Below are positions 8,977-18,435 of a stretch of DNA of 64,000 nucleotides, in pieces. The notes beneath the pieces were generated by a model. It was not told the DNA's origin and searched no databases. It saw only the letters and a program-made list of their open reading frames with translations. Numbering within the stretch: the first letter of the stretch is position 1; every line of letters starts with the position of its first letter. This DNA is from Marinobacter alexandrii (GTDB lineage: Bacteria > Pseudomonadota > Gammaproteobacteria > Pseudomonadales > Oleiphilaceae): positions 350,001 to 414,000 of the forward strand of contig NZ_SWKM01000014.1 in NCBI RefSeq assembly GCF_005871205.1, written 5' to 3'. A program made the translations under genes and the position numbers.

Positions 8977-9924
8977 ATGAAGACCACCACTCTGAATGTA
9001 GGTTCCGCGAGCCCCGCCGCGGAACCCCAACAGGACAGCCGCAAGGGCGGCAAGAGGAAGACCTCCCGCATCAATCGTTTCATGGTGTCGCCGTCGGTGC
9101 TCGTCCTGGCACTGTGGATGGTGATTCCGCTGTCCATGACCATCTACTTTTCTTTGATTCGCTATAACCTGCTGTATCCCGGCGATAACGAATTTGTGGG
9201 ACTGGAAAACTTCCGGTTCTTTGTCACCGATTTCGGATTCATGGCGGGCATGAGCAACACTCTGATGCTGGTCGGTGCCGTGCTGTTGATTACCGTGGTT
9301 CTGGGTGTACTCATTTCGTTGTTGATTAACCAGGCGTTCTGGGGCCAGGGCATCGTCCGGATACTCCTGATATCGCCATTCTTTATCATGCCGACCGTGA
9401 ATGCTCTGATCTGGAAGAACCTGCTGCTGCACCCGGTGTCAGGAGTCTTTGCAGCCATCTGGAAGTTCTTTGGCGCCACGCCGATTGACTGGTTTTCCGA
9501 GTTTCCGCTGTTTTCGATCATCATGATCGTTTCCTGGCAGTGGCTACCGTTTGCCATTCTGCTGCTGATGACGGCACTGCAGTCTCTGGATCAGGAACAA
9601 CAGGAAGCGGCACGCCTGGATGGCGCCGGTCCCTGGGCTCTGTTCTTCCATCTCACATTGCCGCACCTTGCTCGTCCGATTGCGGTGGTGGTGATGATTG
9701 AAACCATCTTCCTGCTGTCAATCTTTGCCGAAATCTTCACCACCACGGGCGGTGGGCCAGGTTATGAGACTACCAACCTTGCGTACCTCATCTACAGCCA
9801 GGCGTTGCTGCAGTTCGATGTCGGACTGGCTTCGGCCGGTGGCCTGATCGCCGTTGTGCTGGCCAACATTGCCGCCTTCTTCCTGGTGCGGCTGATTGGC
9901 AAAAGCCTGACTGAAAAACAATGA
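8977..9924 (+). CDS. mtlF: Polyol ABC transporter permease 1
   Basis: 315-residue inner-membrane permease of the MalF/SmoF type. I start at ATG 8977, preceded by CCGGAGA at proper spacing, rather than an upstream in-frame ATG at 8941 with no ribosome site. Six membrane segments are visible, from FMVSPSVLVLALWMVIPLSM near residue 30 to the C-terminal hydrophobic stretch. The EAA loop contacting the ATPase is EQQEAARLDGAGPWALFFHLTLP (about 207-229). An ATG of the next frame overlaps its stop, but a better start lies 18 nt on. It works with the products at 9942 and 10788. Confidence 0.92.
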   Translation: MKTTTLNVGSASPAAEPQQDSRKGGKRKTSRINRFMVSPSVLVLALWMVIPLSMTIYFSLIRYNLLYPGDNEFVGLENFRFFVTDFGFMAGMSNTLMLVGAVLLITVVLGVLISLLINQAFWGQGIVRILLISPFFIMPTVNALIWKNLLLHPVSGVFAAIWKFFGATPIDWFSEFPLFSIIMIVSWQWLPFAILLLMTALQSLDQEQQEAARLDGAGPWALFFHLTLPHLARPIAVVVMIETIFLLSIFAEIFTTTGGGPGYETTNLAYLIYSQALLQFDVGLASAGGLIAVVLANIAAFFLVRLIGKSLTEKQ

Positions 9925-9941
9925 TTTCCGGAGGTTACAAA

Positions 9942-10775
9942 ATGCTTAGCCTAAAACAACGACGTAGCCTGAACACCCTGCTTATGGGGGTGTTGGCGTG
10001 GGGGGTGGCCCTGGCCATTTTCTTCCCGATTTTCTGGATGCTGCTGACCAGCTTCAAAACAGAAATCGATGCCTTCGCCACACCGCCGCAATTGTTCTTC
10101 TCGCCGACCCTCGAGAATTACACGCTGGTTAACGAACGCAGTGACTATCTGCACTTTGCCTGGAATTCGGTGGTGGTGTCTTTCGGATCCACGATCATCG
10201 GAATGATGCTCGCCGTACCCGCCGCCTATTCCATGGCCTTTTTTGAGACCAAGCGTACCAAAGGGACACTGCTGTGGATGCTGTCCACCAAAATGCTGCC
10301 GCCGGTTGGCGTGCTGGTGCCGATTTACCTGCTGTTCAAAGACACCGGCTTGCTCGATACCAAAACCGGACTGGTCATCATCTACACGCTGATCAATCTG
10401 CCGATCATGATCTGGATGGCCTACACCTACTTTAAAGAGATACCTAAAGAAGTGCTCGAGGCCGCTCGAATGGACGGCTCCACGCTGTTCCAGGAGATCT
10501 GGCGGGTACTGCTGCCCATGAGCAAGGGCGGTCTGGCGGCAACGGTGCTGCTGTCACTGATTCTCAGTTGGAACGAGGCGTTCTGGTCACTCAACCTCAC
10601 GGCTTCGGAAGCGGCCCCGTTGACGGCCCTGATCGCATCTTACTCAAGCCCTGAAGGCTTGTTCTGGGCCAAGTTGTCAGCCGTATCGACCCTGGCTTGT
10701 GCTCCTATTCTTATCTTTGGCTGGATCAGCCAGAAACAGCTGGTTCGCGGCTTGTCCTTTGGCGCTGTCAAATAA
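9942..10775 (+). CDS. mtlG: Polyol ABC transporter permease 2
   Basis: 277-residue MalG/SmoG-type permease. ATG 9942 is preferred because GGAGG lies 7 nt upstream; ATG 9921 overlaps the previous stop but has no good ribosome site. The EAA motif is EVLEAARMDGSTLFQEIWRVLLP near 170-192. Six hydrophobic segments are present, beginning with LMGVLAWGVALAIFFPIFWM. It forms the heterodimeric channel with the preceding permease, and the ATPase gene follows after 12 nt. Confidence 0.92.
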   Translation: MLSLKQRRSLNTLLMGVLAWGVALAIFFPIFWMLLTSFKTEIDAFATPPQLFFSPTLENYTLVNERSDYLHFAWNSVVVSFGSTIIGMMLAVPAAYSMAFFETKRTKGTLLWMLSTKMLPPVGVLVPIYLLFKDTGLLDTKTGLVIIYTLINLPIMIWMAYTYFKEIPKEVLEAARMDGSTLFQEIWRVLLPMSKGGLAATVLLSLILSWNEAFWSLNLTASEAAPLTALIASYSSPEGLFWAKLSAVSTLACAPILIFGWISQKQLVRGLSFGAVK

Positions 10776-10787
10776 CGGAGATTTCCC

Positions 10788-11891
10788 ATGGCTAACTTAA
10801 CAATAAAGAACCTCAAGAAATCCTTCGGGGATATCGAAATTCTCAAGGGCATTAACCTCGAGATTAAAGACAACGAATTCGTAGTGTTTGTCGGGCCGTC
10901 AGGCTGCGGCAAGTCCACACTGCTGCGCTCCATTGCCGGGCTGGAAGAAGTCACCAGTGGCCACATTATGCTGGACCACAAAGAGATCACAGATTTGGCC
11001 CCGGCCAAACGTGATCTGGCGATGGTGTTCCAGAGCTACGCCCTATACCCCCACATGTCCGTGCGCAAGAACATGTCGTTTGCACTGGAGCTGGCGAAAG
11101 AAACCAAGGACGTGATCGGCAAAAAAGTCGCCGAAGCTGCTCGAATTCTGGAGCTGGAGCCTTTGTTGGAGCGCAAACCGAAAGAACTGTCTGGCGGCCA
11201 GCGTCAGCGGGTGGCGATTGGCCGTGCCATCGTGCGCCAGCCCAAGGTGTTCCTGTTCGATGAGCCACTGTCGAACCTGGATGCCGCCCTGCGGGTGCAG
11301 ATGCGTCTGGAGCTGGCTCGCCTTCACCACGATCTGAACGCCACCATGATTTACGTTACCCATGATCAAGTTGAGGCCATGACCCTCGCCGACAAAGTGG
11401 TGGTATTGAACCAGGGCCGGATTGAACAGGTGGGTACACCTCTGGAGCTATACCGCAATCCTGCTAACCGCTTTGTTGCGGGCTTCCTTGGGATGCCCAA
11501 GATGAGCTTCCTGCCGGGCAAAGTAACGGCTATTGATGCCTCCAGCGTGACCGTTGAGCTGACTTCGGGTGCCTCCGTAAACTTACCTGCGGCCAGTGAA
11601 CACCTGCGCAAGGGCAGTGCTGTCACCGTTGGCGTTCGGCCGGAGAACATTGATGTGGTCGAACCGAGTGAGAGTTCACTGACTGGCTACATGGACATTG
11701 CCGAGAGCTTGGGCAGCGATACCTACTGCTACGTGAAAACAGATGGCCAGGAGACGCTGACCGTTCGTATGCCCGGCAACTTTGCCTGTAACTACGGTGA
11801 TCGCATCGGTTTACGCCTGCACGTGGATGAATGCCACTTGTTCGATGAGCAGGGTAACGCCGTTCAGAAACCCAGCCGAATGGCAGCGTGA
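10788..11891 (+). CDS. mtlK: Polyol ABC transporter ATP-binding protein
   Basis: 367-residue MalK/UgpC-type ATPase that powers the polyol importer. The Walker A is GPSGCGKST (about 38-46), the Q-loop lies in MVFQSYALYP, the ABC signature is LSGGQRQRVAIGRA (about 133-146), Walker B is VFLFDEPLSNLD, and the switch histidine is in YVTHDQVEAM. A C-terminal TOBE/OB regulatory region follows from about 240 (TVGVRPENIDV). The family has a C-terminal domain that can contact regulators or inhibitors. It overlaps no gene; the dehydrogenase starts 6 nt after its stop. Confidence 0.95.
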   Translation: MANLTIKNLKKSFGDIEILKGINLEIKDNEFVVFVGPSGCGKSTLLRSIAGLEEVTSGHIMLDHKEITDLAPAKRDLAMVFQSYALYPHMSVRKNMSFALELAKETKDVIGKKVAEAARILELEPLLERKPKELSGGQRQRVAIGRAIVRQPKVFLFDEPLSNLDAALRVQMRLELARLHHDLNATMIYVTHDQVEAMTLADKVVVLNQGRIEQVGTPLELYRNPANRFVAGFLGMPKMSFLPGKVTAIDASSVTVELTSGASVNLPAASEHLRKGSAVTVGVRPENIDVVEPSESSLTGYMDIAESLGSDTYCYVKTDGQETLTVRMPGNFACNYGDRIGLRLHVDECHLFDEQGNAVQKPSRMAA

Positions 11892-11897
11892 CCTCTT

Positions 11898-13373
11898 ATG
11901 AAACTGAATAACTCAACATTGGACCAATTGAGTCCAGAGGTGTCCGTGCCTGCCTACGAACGGGGTAACCTCCGGCATGGCATCGTTCACATCGGCGTGG
12001 GCGGATTTCACCGTGCCCATGAAGCGGCTTACACCCACCAGCTATTGCAGGCAGGTGGCAGCGCGGATTGGTCGATCTGTGGTGTTGGGCTGCGTGAAGC
12101 GGATCGAACCATGCAACAGGTGCTATCCGGGCAGGACCACCTCTACACGCTGATCGAACTTGGCGCCGACAACACCAATGCAACGAGCGTGATTGGCTCC
12201 ATCACCGATTTCCTGTTCGCGCCTGAGGAACAGGACGCCGTGCTCGAAAAACTGGCAAGCCCCCAAGTGAAAATTGTCTCACTGACGATCACCGAAGGCG
12301 GCTATAACGTCGACGACAATACCGGGCGGTTTAACGAGGGCCATCCGGACATTCGCTACGACCTGCAGAATCCTCAGCAACCTCGAACCGTATTCGGTTA
12401 TCTGACCGAGGCTCTGGACCGGCGTCGAGCGCGTAATTTGCCACCATTCACGGTCATGTCTTGCGACAATCTACCGGAAAATGGTCACGTCGCCCGTGCA
12501 GCTCTATTGGCTTTTGCCAACCTCAGAGATGCTGACCTGGCAAGCTGGATTGAAGCCAATGTCAGCTTTCCAAGCAGCATGGTTGACCGCATCACACCGG
12601 GAACCAATGACAAACACCGTCAGTGGCTGAAAGAGCATTACGACCTTGAGGACGGTTGGCCGGTGATCTGTGAGCCTTTCTGCCAATGGGTGCTGGAAGA
12701 TGACTTCTGCAACGGTCGCCCGGAATGGGAAAGGGTAGGCGTTCAGTTCACGGACGATGTAGCGCCCTACGAGCGAATGAAGATTCGCCTGCTGAATGCC
12801 AGCCATTCTGCGATGGCGTACCTCGGGTATCTGGCCGGTTACCGCTACACCCACGAAGTGATGGCTGATGAACGATTCAGTCAGTTTATCCGCAGCTTTA
12901 TGGATGAGGACGTGACGCCGATACTGGGAGAAATCTCAGGCATCGATGTGCCCGCGTACAAGCAGACCCTGATCGAACGCTTCTCCAACCCCCAAATGGG
13001 CGACGAGTTGGCCCGCCTTTGTATGGATGGCTCCAGCAAGATACCGAAGTTCCTGGTACCGACGGTCCAGACGCTTGTGAACGAAGGGCGCCCGCTATCA
13101 CGCGTAGCCATGATCATCGCCAGCTGGGCGCTTTACCTGCGAGGCCAAGATGAGAAGGGCCAGCACCATGAGATTAATGATCCGCTGGCTGCGCGGCTGA
13201 AATCCGCTGTTAAAGACAGGGCCAACCTGACCTCAGATTTCCTGGGAATGGCGGACATTTTCGGGACCACCCTCGCCAACTCCAGCGACTTTGAAGAGGC
13301 CTTTGAGGCGGAACTCGACAAGCTGGAAACGAACGGTGTTTTTTCAGGCCTTCAGTCACTTCAAGAAGCCTGA
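11898..13373 (+). CDS. mtlD: Mannitol 2-dehydrogenase (long-chain polyol dehydrogenase)
   Basis: 491-residue NAD-dependent dehydrogenase that should oxidise D-mannitol to D-fructose in the cytoplasm. The nucleotide-binding start is IVHIGVGGFHRAHEAAY (about 29-45). The catalytic K-x4-N-x2-H motif of the family is seen in MKIRLLNASHSAMAYLGY near residue 294-311 (Lys, Asn and His all present). Length matches MtlD/MtlK enzymes (about 490). It lies between the transporter ATPase and sugar-phosphate genes, giving the path mannitol to fructose to fructose-6-P. D-arabitol or sorbitol may also be substrates in this family. Confidence 0.94.
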   Translation: MKLNNSTLDQLSPEVSVPAYERGNLRHGIVHIGVGGFHRAHEAAYTHQLLQAGGSADWSICGVGLREADRTMQQVLSGQDHLYTLIELGADNTNATSVIGSITDFLFAPEEQDAVLEKLASPQVKIVSLTITEGGYNVDDNTGRFNEGHPDIRYDLQNPQQPRTVFGYLTEALDRRRARNLPPFTVMSCDNLPENGHVARAALLAFANLRDADLASWIEANVSFPSSMVDRITPGTNDKHRQWLKEHYDLEDGWPVICEPFCQWVLEDDFCNGRPEWERVGVQFTDDVAPYERMKIRLLNASHSAMAYLGYLAGYRYTHEVMADERFSQFIRSFMDEDVTPILGEISGIDVPAYKQTLIERFSNPQMGDELARLCMDGSSKIPKFLVPTVQTLVNEGRPLSRVAMIIASWALYLRGQDEKGQHHEINDPLAARLKSAVKDRANLTSDFLGMADIFGTTLANSSDFEEAFEAELDKLETNGVFSGLQSLQEA

Positions 13374-13392
13374 AGTATAAGGGAGCACAGAT

Positions 13393-15042
13393 ATGAACTC
13401 ACTGCGCAAATCTAATTCCTGGACCAAGCTCGAACAACTCGCTGATGAGACTGGGGACGACCGTATTGCGGATTATTTCAAAGCGGATCCGGATCGTTTC
13501 GAGAAGATGAGTCTGCGATTGGGCGAGCTGTTTCTGGACTATTCCAAGAACAAAATTTCGCCGCAGGTGATGGACGCCCTGCTTGAATTGGCTGAACAGT
13601 CGCCGTTGCAGCGGCGTCGGGAACAGATGTTTGCCGGCGATGCTATTAATGTCACCGAAGAACGTCCGGTTCTACACATCGCGTTGCGCAACCTCGGTAA
13701 CCAGCCGATTGTCGTAAACGGCCGCGACGTAATGCCAGATGTCCAGGCCAGCCTGGAAAAACTCAGGGCCTTCACCGAACAGGTCAGGAGCGGGCAATGG
13801 CTGGGCTACACCGGCAAGCGCATACGCAACGTTGTGAATATCGGAATCGGCGGCTCGGATCTTGGTCCCAGTATGGTGTGCCGGGCCCTGCTTGATTACC
13901 AGCACCCGGACCTCAGCGTTCACTTCATTTCCAACGTCGACGGCCGGCACCTCAAAAAAGTGCTGAAAGGGCTGGACCCGGAAACCACGCTGTTCATTGT
14001 GTCGACCAAGACCTTCTCCACCCAGGAAACCCTGTTGAACGCGAACAGCGCCAAGCGCTGGTTCCTGGAGCAAACCCAGAGCACCACAGCCGACATGGGC
14101 CAGCACTTTGTCGCGGTCTCGACCAACATCAAAGCCGCTACAGAATTTGGTATTCGCGAGGACAGTATTTTCCAGTTCTGGGACTGGGTGGGAGGGCGCT
14201 ACTCACTCTGGTCCAGCATCGGGCTGCCTATTGCCTTGAGCATCGGGTTTGACGCGTTTATCGAACTGCTCGACGGCGCGCACACCATGGACCAGCACTT
14301 CCTGAACGCGCCATTGGAGGCCAACATGCCGGTCCTTCTGGCCCTTATCGGCATCTGGAACATCAATTTCCTGGGCGCGGAAACCCAGGCGATCATTCCT
14401 TACGATCAGGCCTTGCACCAACTGCCGGCATTTCTCCAGCAACTGGACATGGAGAGCAATGGTAAATCAGTGGACATCGATGGCAATCCGGTTAGCCATG
14501 CCACCGGTCCCATTGTGTGGGGGCAAACCGGTTCTAACGGCCAGCATGCATTTTTTCAGTTGCTTCACCAGGGCACCCGTTTTGTTCCCATCGATTTTAT
14601 CGCTTCGCTGAAAGCCGATGAAGACACCAAAGAACATCACTTTGCCTTGCTGACCAATATGCTGGCCCAGGCCAATGCGTTTATGAATGGCGATACACAA
14701 GACAAACAGTACGCCAGTTGCACCGGTAATCGCCCAAGCAACGTGCTGTTGCTGGACGAATTGAGCCCGCGAAATCTTGGCGCCCTGATTGCTCTCTACG
14801 AGCACAAGGTCTTCGTGCAGGGAGCTATCTGGAATATCAACTCCTTCGACCAGTGGGGCGTGCAGCTCGGCAAACGGTTAGCTAATGACATCAGCCGGGA
14901 TATTGATGGGAAAAGCAACGAGTACGACCCATCAACCCAGGGCTTGATGGATATCGTTAATCGGCATCTGGCCGGGGACAAAGCAGATTCGGGCGCAACA
15001 GCCAAGGCAGGCCTGGTGGCTGAGGAGAGTGGCGACCAATGA
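13393..15042 (+). CDS. pgi: Glucose-6-phosphate isomerase
   Basis: 549-residue enzyme interconverting fructose-6-P and glucose-6-P. Signature regions are VNIGIGGSDLGPSMV (about 152-166), FIVSTKTFSTQETL (about 202-215), FWDWVGGRYSLWSSIGLP (about 262-279) and the C-terminal family motif near FDQWGVQLGK (about 484-493). Length is normal for the bacterial/eukaryotic-type Pgi. It is embedded in the mannitol operon between mannitol dehydrogenase and fructokinase, in the position where Pseudomonas mannitol operons carry a xylulokinase. It would channel fructose-6-P toward the oxidative or Entner-Doudoroff routes. Its stop overlaps the fructokinase start (ATGA). Confidence 0.97.
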   Translation: MNSLRKSNSWTKLEQLADETGDDRIADYFKADPDRFEKMSLRLGELFLDYSKNKISPQVMDALLELAEQSPLQRRREQMFAGDAINVTEERPVLHIALRNLGNQPIVVNGRDVMPDVQASLEKLRAFTEQVRSGQWLGYTGKRIRNVVNIGIGGSDLGPSMVCRALLDYQHPDLSVHFISNVDGRHLKKVLKGLDPETTLFIVSTKTFSTQETLLNANSAKRWFLEQTQSTTADMGQHFVAVSTNIKAATEFGIREDSIFQFWDWVGGRYSLWSSIGLPIALSIGFDAFIELLDGAHTMDQHFLNAPLEANMPVLLALIGIWNINFLGAETQAIIPYDQALHQLPAFLQQLDMESNGKSVDIDGNPVSHATGPIVWGQTGSNGQHAFFQLLHQGTRFVPIDFIASLKADEDTKEHHFALLTNMLAQANAFMNGDTQDKQYASCTGNRPSNVLLLDELSPRNLGALIALYEHKVFVQGAIWNINSFDQWGVQLGKRLANDISRDIDGKSNEYDPSTQGLMDIVNRHLAGDKADSGATAKAGLVAEESGDQ

Positions 15043-16052
15043 TCAAAGTCATTTCATTCGGTGAACTGTTGGTAGACATGCTCTCTAGCCGGGTCAGTGA
15101 TGATCAGGACGGGAAGGGCACCGAGTCAGAGACTGAGCGCTTTACCAAATATCCTGGCGGTGCGCCGGCAAACGTTGCCGCAGCAATCGGTAAGCTCGGC
15201 GGCCACAGCTATTTTGCCGGTAAAGTCGGCGCGGACATGTTTGGTGATTTCCTCGTTCAGTCGCTTGAGGCCATGCAGGTCTGCACGGACTACCTGCTGC
15301 AAACCAGTGAGGCAAAGACCGCCTTGGCTTTTGTATCACTGGACAAAGAGGGCGAGCGCAGCTTTGAGTTCTATCGTGGGCCTTCAGCCGATTTATTGTT
15401 CGGCCCGGGCGACTTTAAGCCGGAATGGTTTGAGAACCGTGGCATCTTCCATTTCTGCTCCAACACGCTGACAGAACCTGGAATTCTGGAAGCTACCCAA
15501 GCCGGTCTGGATGCAGCGCGAGCCGCTGGTTGGCTGGTCAGCTTTGACATGAACCTCAGGCACAATCTATGGCCCGAAGGCGCTGATCCGTTTGAATCGG
15601 TGTGGGCCTGCGTGAAGCAAGCGGACTTGGTCAAGCTGTCCGCTGAAGAGCTGGCCTTCCTGTGCCGACATACGGACGAAGCCACGGTATTGAAGCAAAT
15701 TCTGAGCGCTGGAGCTTCGCTGATTCTGATCACTGACGGCGGTAAACCGCTTCGTTACTACACCGCCCACCAAACCGGCTCAATCCAGCCGCCCAATGTA
15801 CATATGATTGATAGCACCGCCGCCGGAGACGCGTTCGTCGGAGGTTTGCTGTATCGCTTGTCCGAGCTGGATATGTCGGTTGCCGATCTGGAAGGGGTGG
15901 GCACCGATCAACAGCGGCTGGAGAGCATATTGACCTTTGCCAGCGCCTGTGGCGCCCATGCAGTCACCCATGCAGGCGCCTTTACATCTCTGCCAAGCCG
16001 AGACGAAGTTGCGGCTTTCATGGCCTGCCAAGAGGACGCGCAAATCACCTAG
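15039..16052 (+). CDS. mtlZ: PfkB-family fructokinase
   Basis: 337-residue cytoplasmic sugar kinase that should phosphorylate the fructose made by mannitol dehydrogenase to fructose-6-P. PfkB motif 1 is PGGAPANVAAAIGKLGG (about 39-55). Motif 2 is DSTAAGDAFVGGLLYRL (about 257-273), with the catalytic Asp in the anion-hole sequence AAGD. Length suits ribokinase-type fructokinases. The 4-nt ATGA overlap with pgi indicates coupled translation. Fructose is inferred from context; other ketoses are possible. Confidence 0.9.
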   Translation: MIKVISFGELLVDMLSSRVSDDQDGKGTESETERFTKYPGGAPANVAAAIGKLGGHSYFAGKVGADMFGDFLVQSLEAMQVCTDYLLQTSEAKTALAFVSLDKEGERSFEFYRGPSADLLFGPGDFKPEWFENRGIFHFCSNTLTEPGILEATQAGLDAARAAGWLVSFDMNLRHNLWPEGADPFESVWACVKQADLVKLSAEELAFLCRHTDEATVLKQILSAGASLILITDGGKPLRYYTAHQTGSIQPPNVHMIDSTAAGDAFVGGLLYRLSELDMSVADLEGVGTDQQRLESILTFASACGAHAVTHAGAFTSLPSRDEVAAFMACQEDAQIT

Positions 16053-16125
16053 TCGTGATCTGTTGATCTGGATTCGATCGATCTCGACAAATATTCATTG
16101 CAGGGACCGCTGACCAGAGCACCAA

Positions 16126-16144
16126 AGCCGGGTCGGGGCCGGCT
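16126..16144 (+). other. Intercistronic hairpin before the porin gene
   Basis: AGCCGG-gtcgggg-CCGGCT lies in the 145-nt gap between fructokinase and porin genes. There is no T run, so it may be an mRNA processing or stability element rather than a terminator. It could allow the porin to be expressed at a level different from the operon. Confidence 0.4.
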
Positions 16145-16179
16145 AAGTTCGCCCCGAATAAAACCAACATCACACTTAA

Positions 16180-17460
<1,281 letters not shown>

Positions 17461-17492
17461 GCATGGACTAGCGCCACGCCTCACTGTAACCA

Positions 17493-17520
17493 ATGCGGAC
17501 CAGCTTCAACTGGTCCGCAT
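17493..17520. terminator. Perfect inverted repeat between convergent genes, probable terminator
   Basis: ATGCGGACCAG-cttcaa-CTGGTCCGCAT forms an 11-bp perfect stem between the porin and the convergent universal stress gene. It lacks a clear T run, so it may act with Rho or as a 3' stabiliser for both transcripts. Confidence 0.65.
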
Positions 17521-17530
17521 CATTCAGCCC

Positions 17531-18394
17531 TCAATGCATCATCCAAATCGGTATCGTTGCGTGACCAACCATATGTCGCGTCACCCCACCAAAGATCTGT
17601 TCGTGAACTCTCCTGTGGGTGTAGGCGCCCATAACGATGAGATCGGAGCCGATAGAATCTGAAAGTTGCAGTAGGCTTTCACCCGCAGCAAGACGATGGC
17701 TGTCAAATTGTTTGCCAATTGCTTCGACGCCGTGGCGTGCCAGGTATTGGATAAGTTTGTCGATGCCAGGCTCTCGAGCGGAAGAGCGATTACTGCATCC
17801 AACAACGATTTGTTTGGCAGCCTTCAAGACCGGCAGCGCGCTTGCAACAGCTCGCGCACTTTCAGTGCTGCCATTCCATGCGATCAGGACGCGATCAGCG
17901 CAAAAAGTGGTCAGGGTACGCGGCATCAACAGTACCGGTTTACCACTGCGCATTATTGCAGCTTCGAATGTCGAGGTCGGTGTGCCGGACTTCGGTTGGG
18001 GAACAATAATCAGGTCGTGGACCTTGCCTCGTTCGCCAACAAGCTCACTGCGCAAACCGACGATCTCCTGCCAGCAAGCTGTTGGCGCGTCATGTATCAG
18101 TTGTTCGGTAAGAGGTGCATGGTTCTGGTCGCATAGCGACTGGAATAATTGTTGTAGTTCCGAAGATTCAGTTACGGAATACTTGCTCGCCAACGCCTCA
18201 AGTTCCTGAAGTAAACTTTGGGGCATGCGGCGTGCCACTACCTCATCCGGAATGAATCGGCGTGGATTGAGGGTTGCATGGAGCACCTCCAAATGAGCGC
18301 TGAAATAGGCCGCCACCGATAACGCACCGAGCATTCGTTCTTTCTCCTGGCCGCTGCTGGACAGCGGCATCAGGATTGATTTTGGTACTGTCAT
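17531..18394 (-). CDS. Tandem universal stress protein
   Basis: 287-residue cytoplasmic protein with two UspA-like folds, roughly residues 1-145 and 150-287. The second copy has the Usp nucleotide-loop style ending VMGAYTHRRVHEQIFGGVTRHMV, fitting the G-x2-G-x9-G(S/T) pattern loosely. The first copy is more degenerate. GGAGAG precedes the ATG. It begins 41 nt after the TctA-TctB permease gene on the same strand, so it may be the last gene of that transcript. The role is probably stress survival or nucleotide sensing; nothing in the sequence gives a more exact function. Confidence 0.85.
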   Translation of the reverse strand: MTVPKSILMPLSSSGQEKERMLGALSVAAYFSAHLEVLHATLNPRRFIPDEVVARRMPQSLLQELEALASKYSVTESSELQQLFQSLCDQNHAPLTEQLIHDAPTACWQEIVGLRSELVGERGKVHDLIIVPQPKSGTPTSTFEAAIMRSGKPVLLMPRTLTTFCADRVLIAWNGSTESARAVASALPVLKAAKQIVVGCSNRSSAREPGIDKLIQYLARHGVEAIGKQFDSHRLAAGESLLQLSDSIGSDLIVMGAYTHRRVHEQIFGGVTRHMVGHATIPIWMMH

Positions 18395-18435
18395 ATTACT
18401 CTCCGGATTCAGGTTCAGGAGTTTCGCAGACGCCC

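Noticed and set aside
8928..16111. The 13-mer TGCAGGGACCGCT occurs at 8928-8940 and 16099-16111, both upstream of mannitol operon genes
   Set aside because: In 64 kb many exact 13-base matches are expected by chance, and the two copies have no shared flanking structure or spacing.
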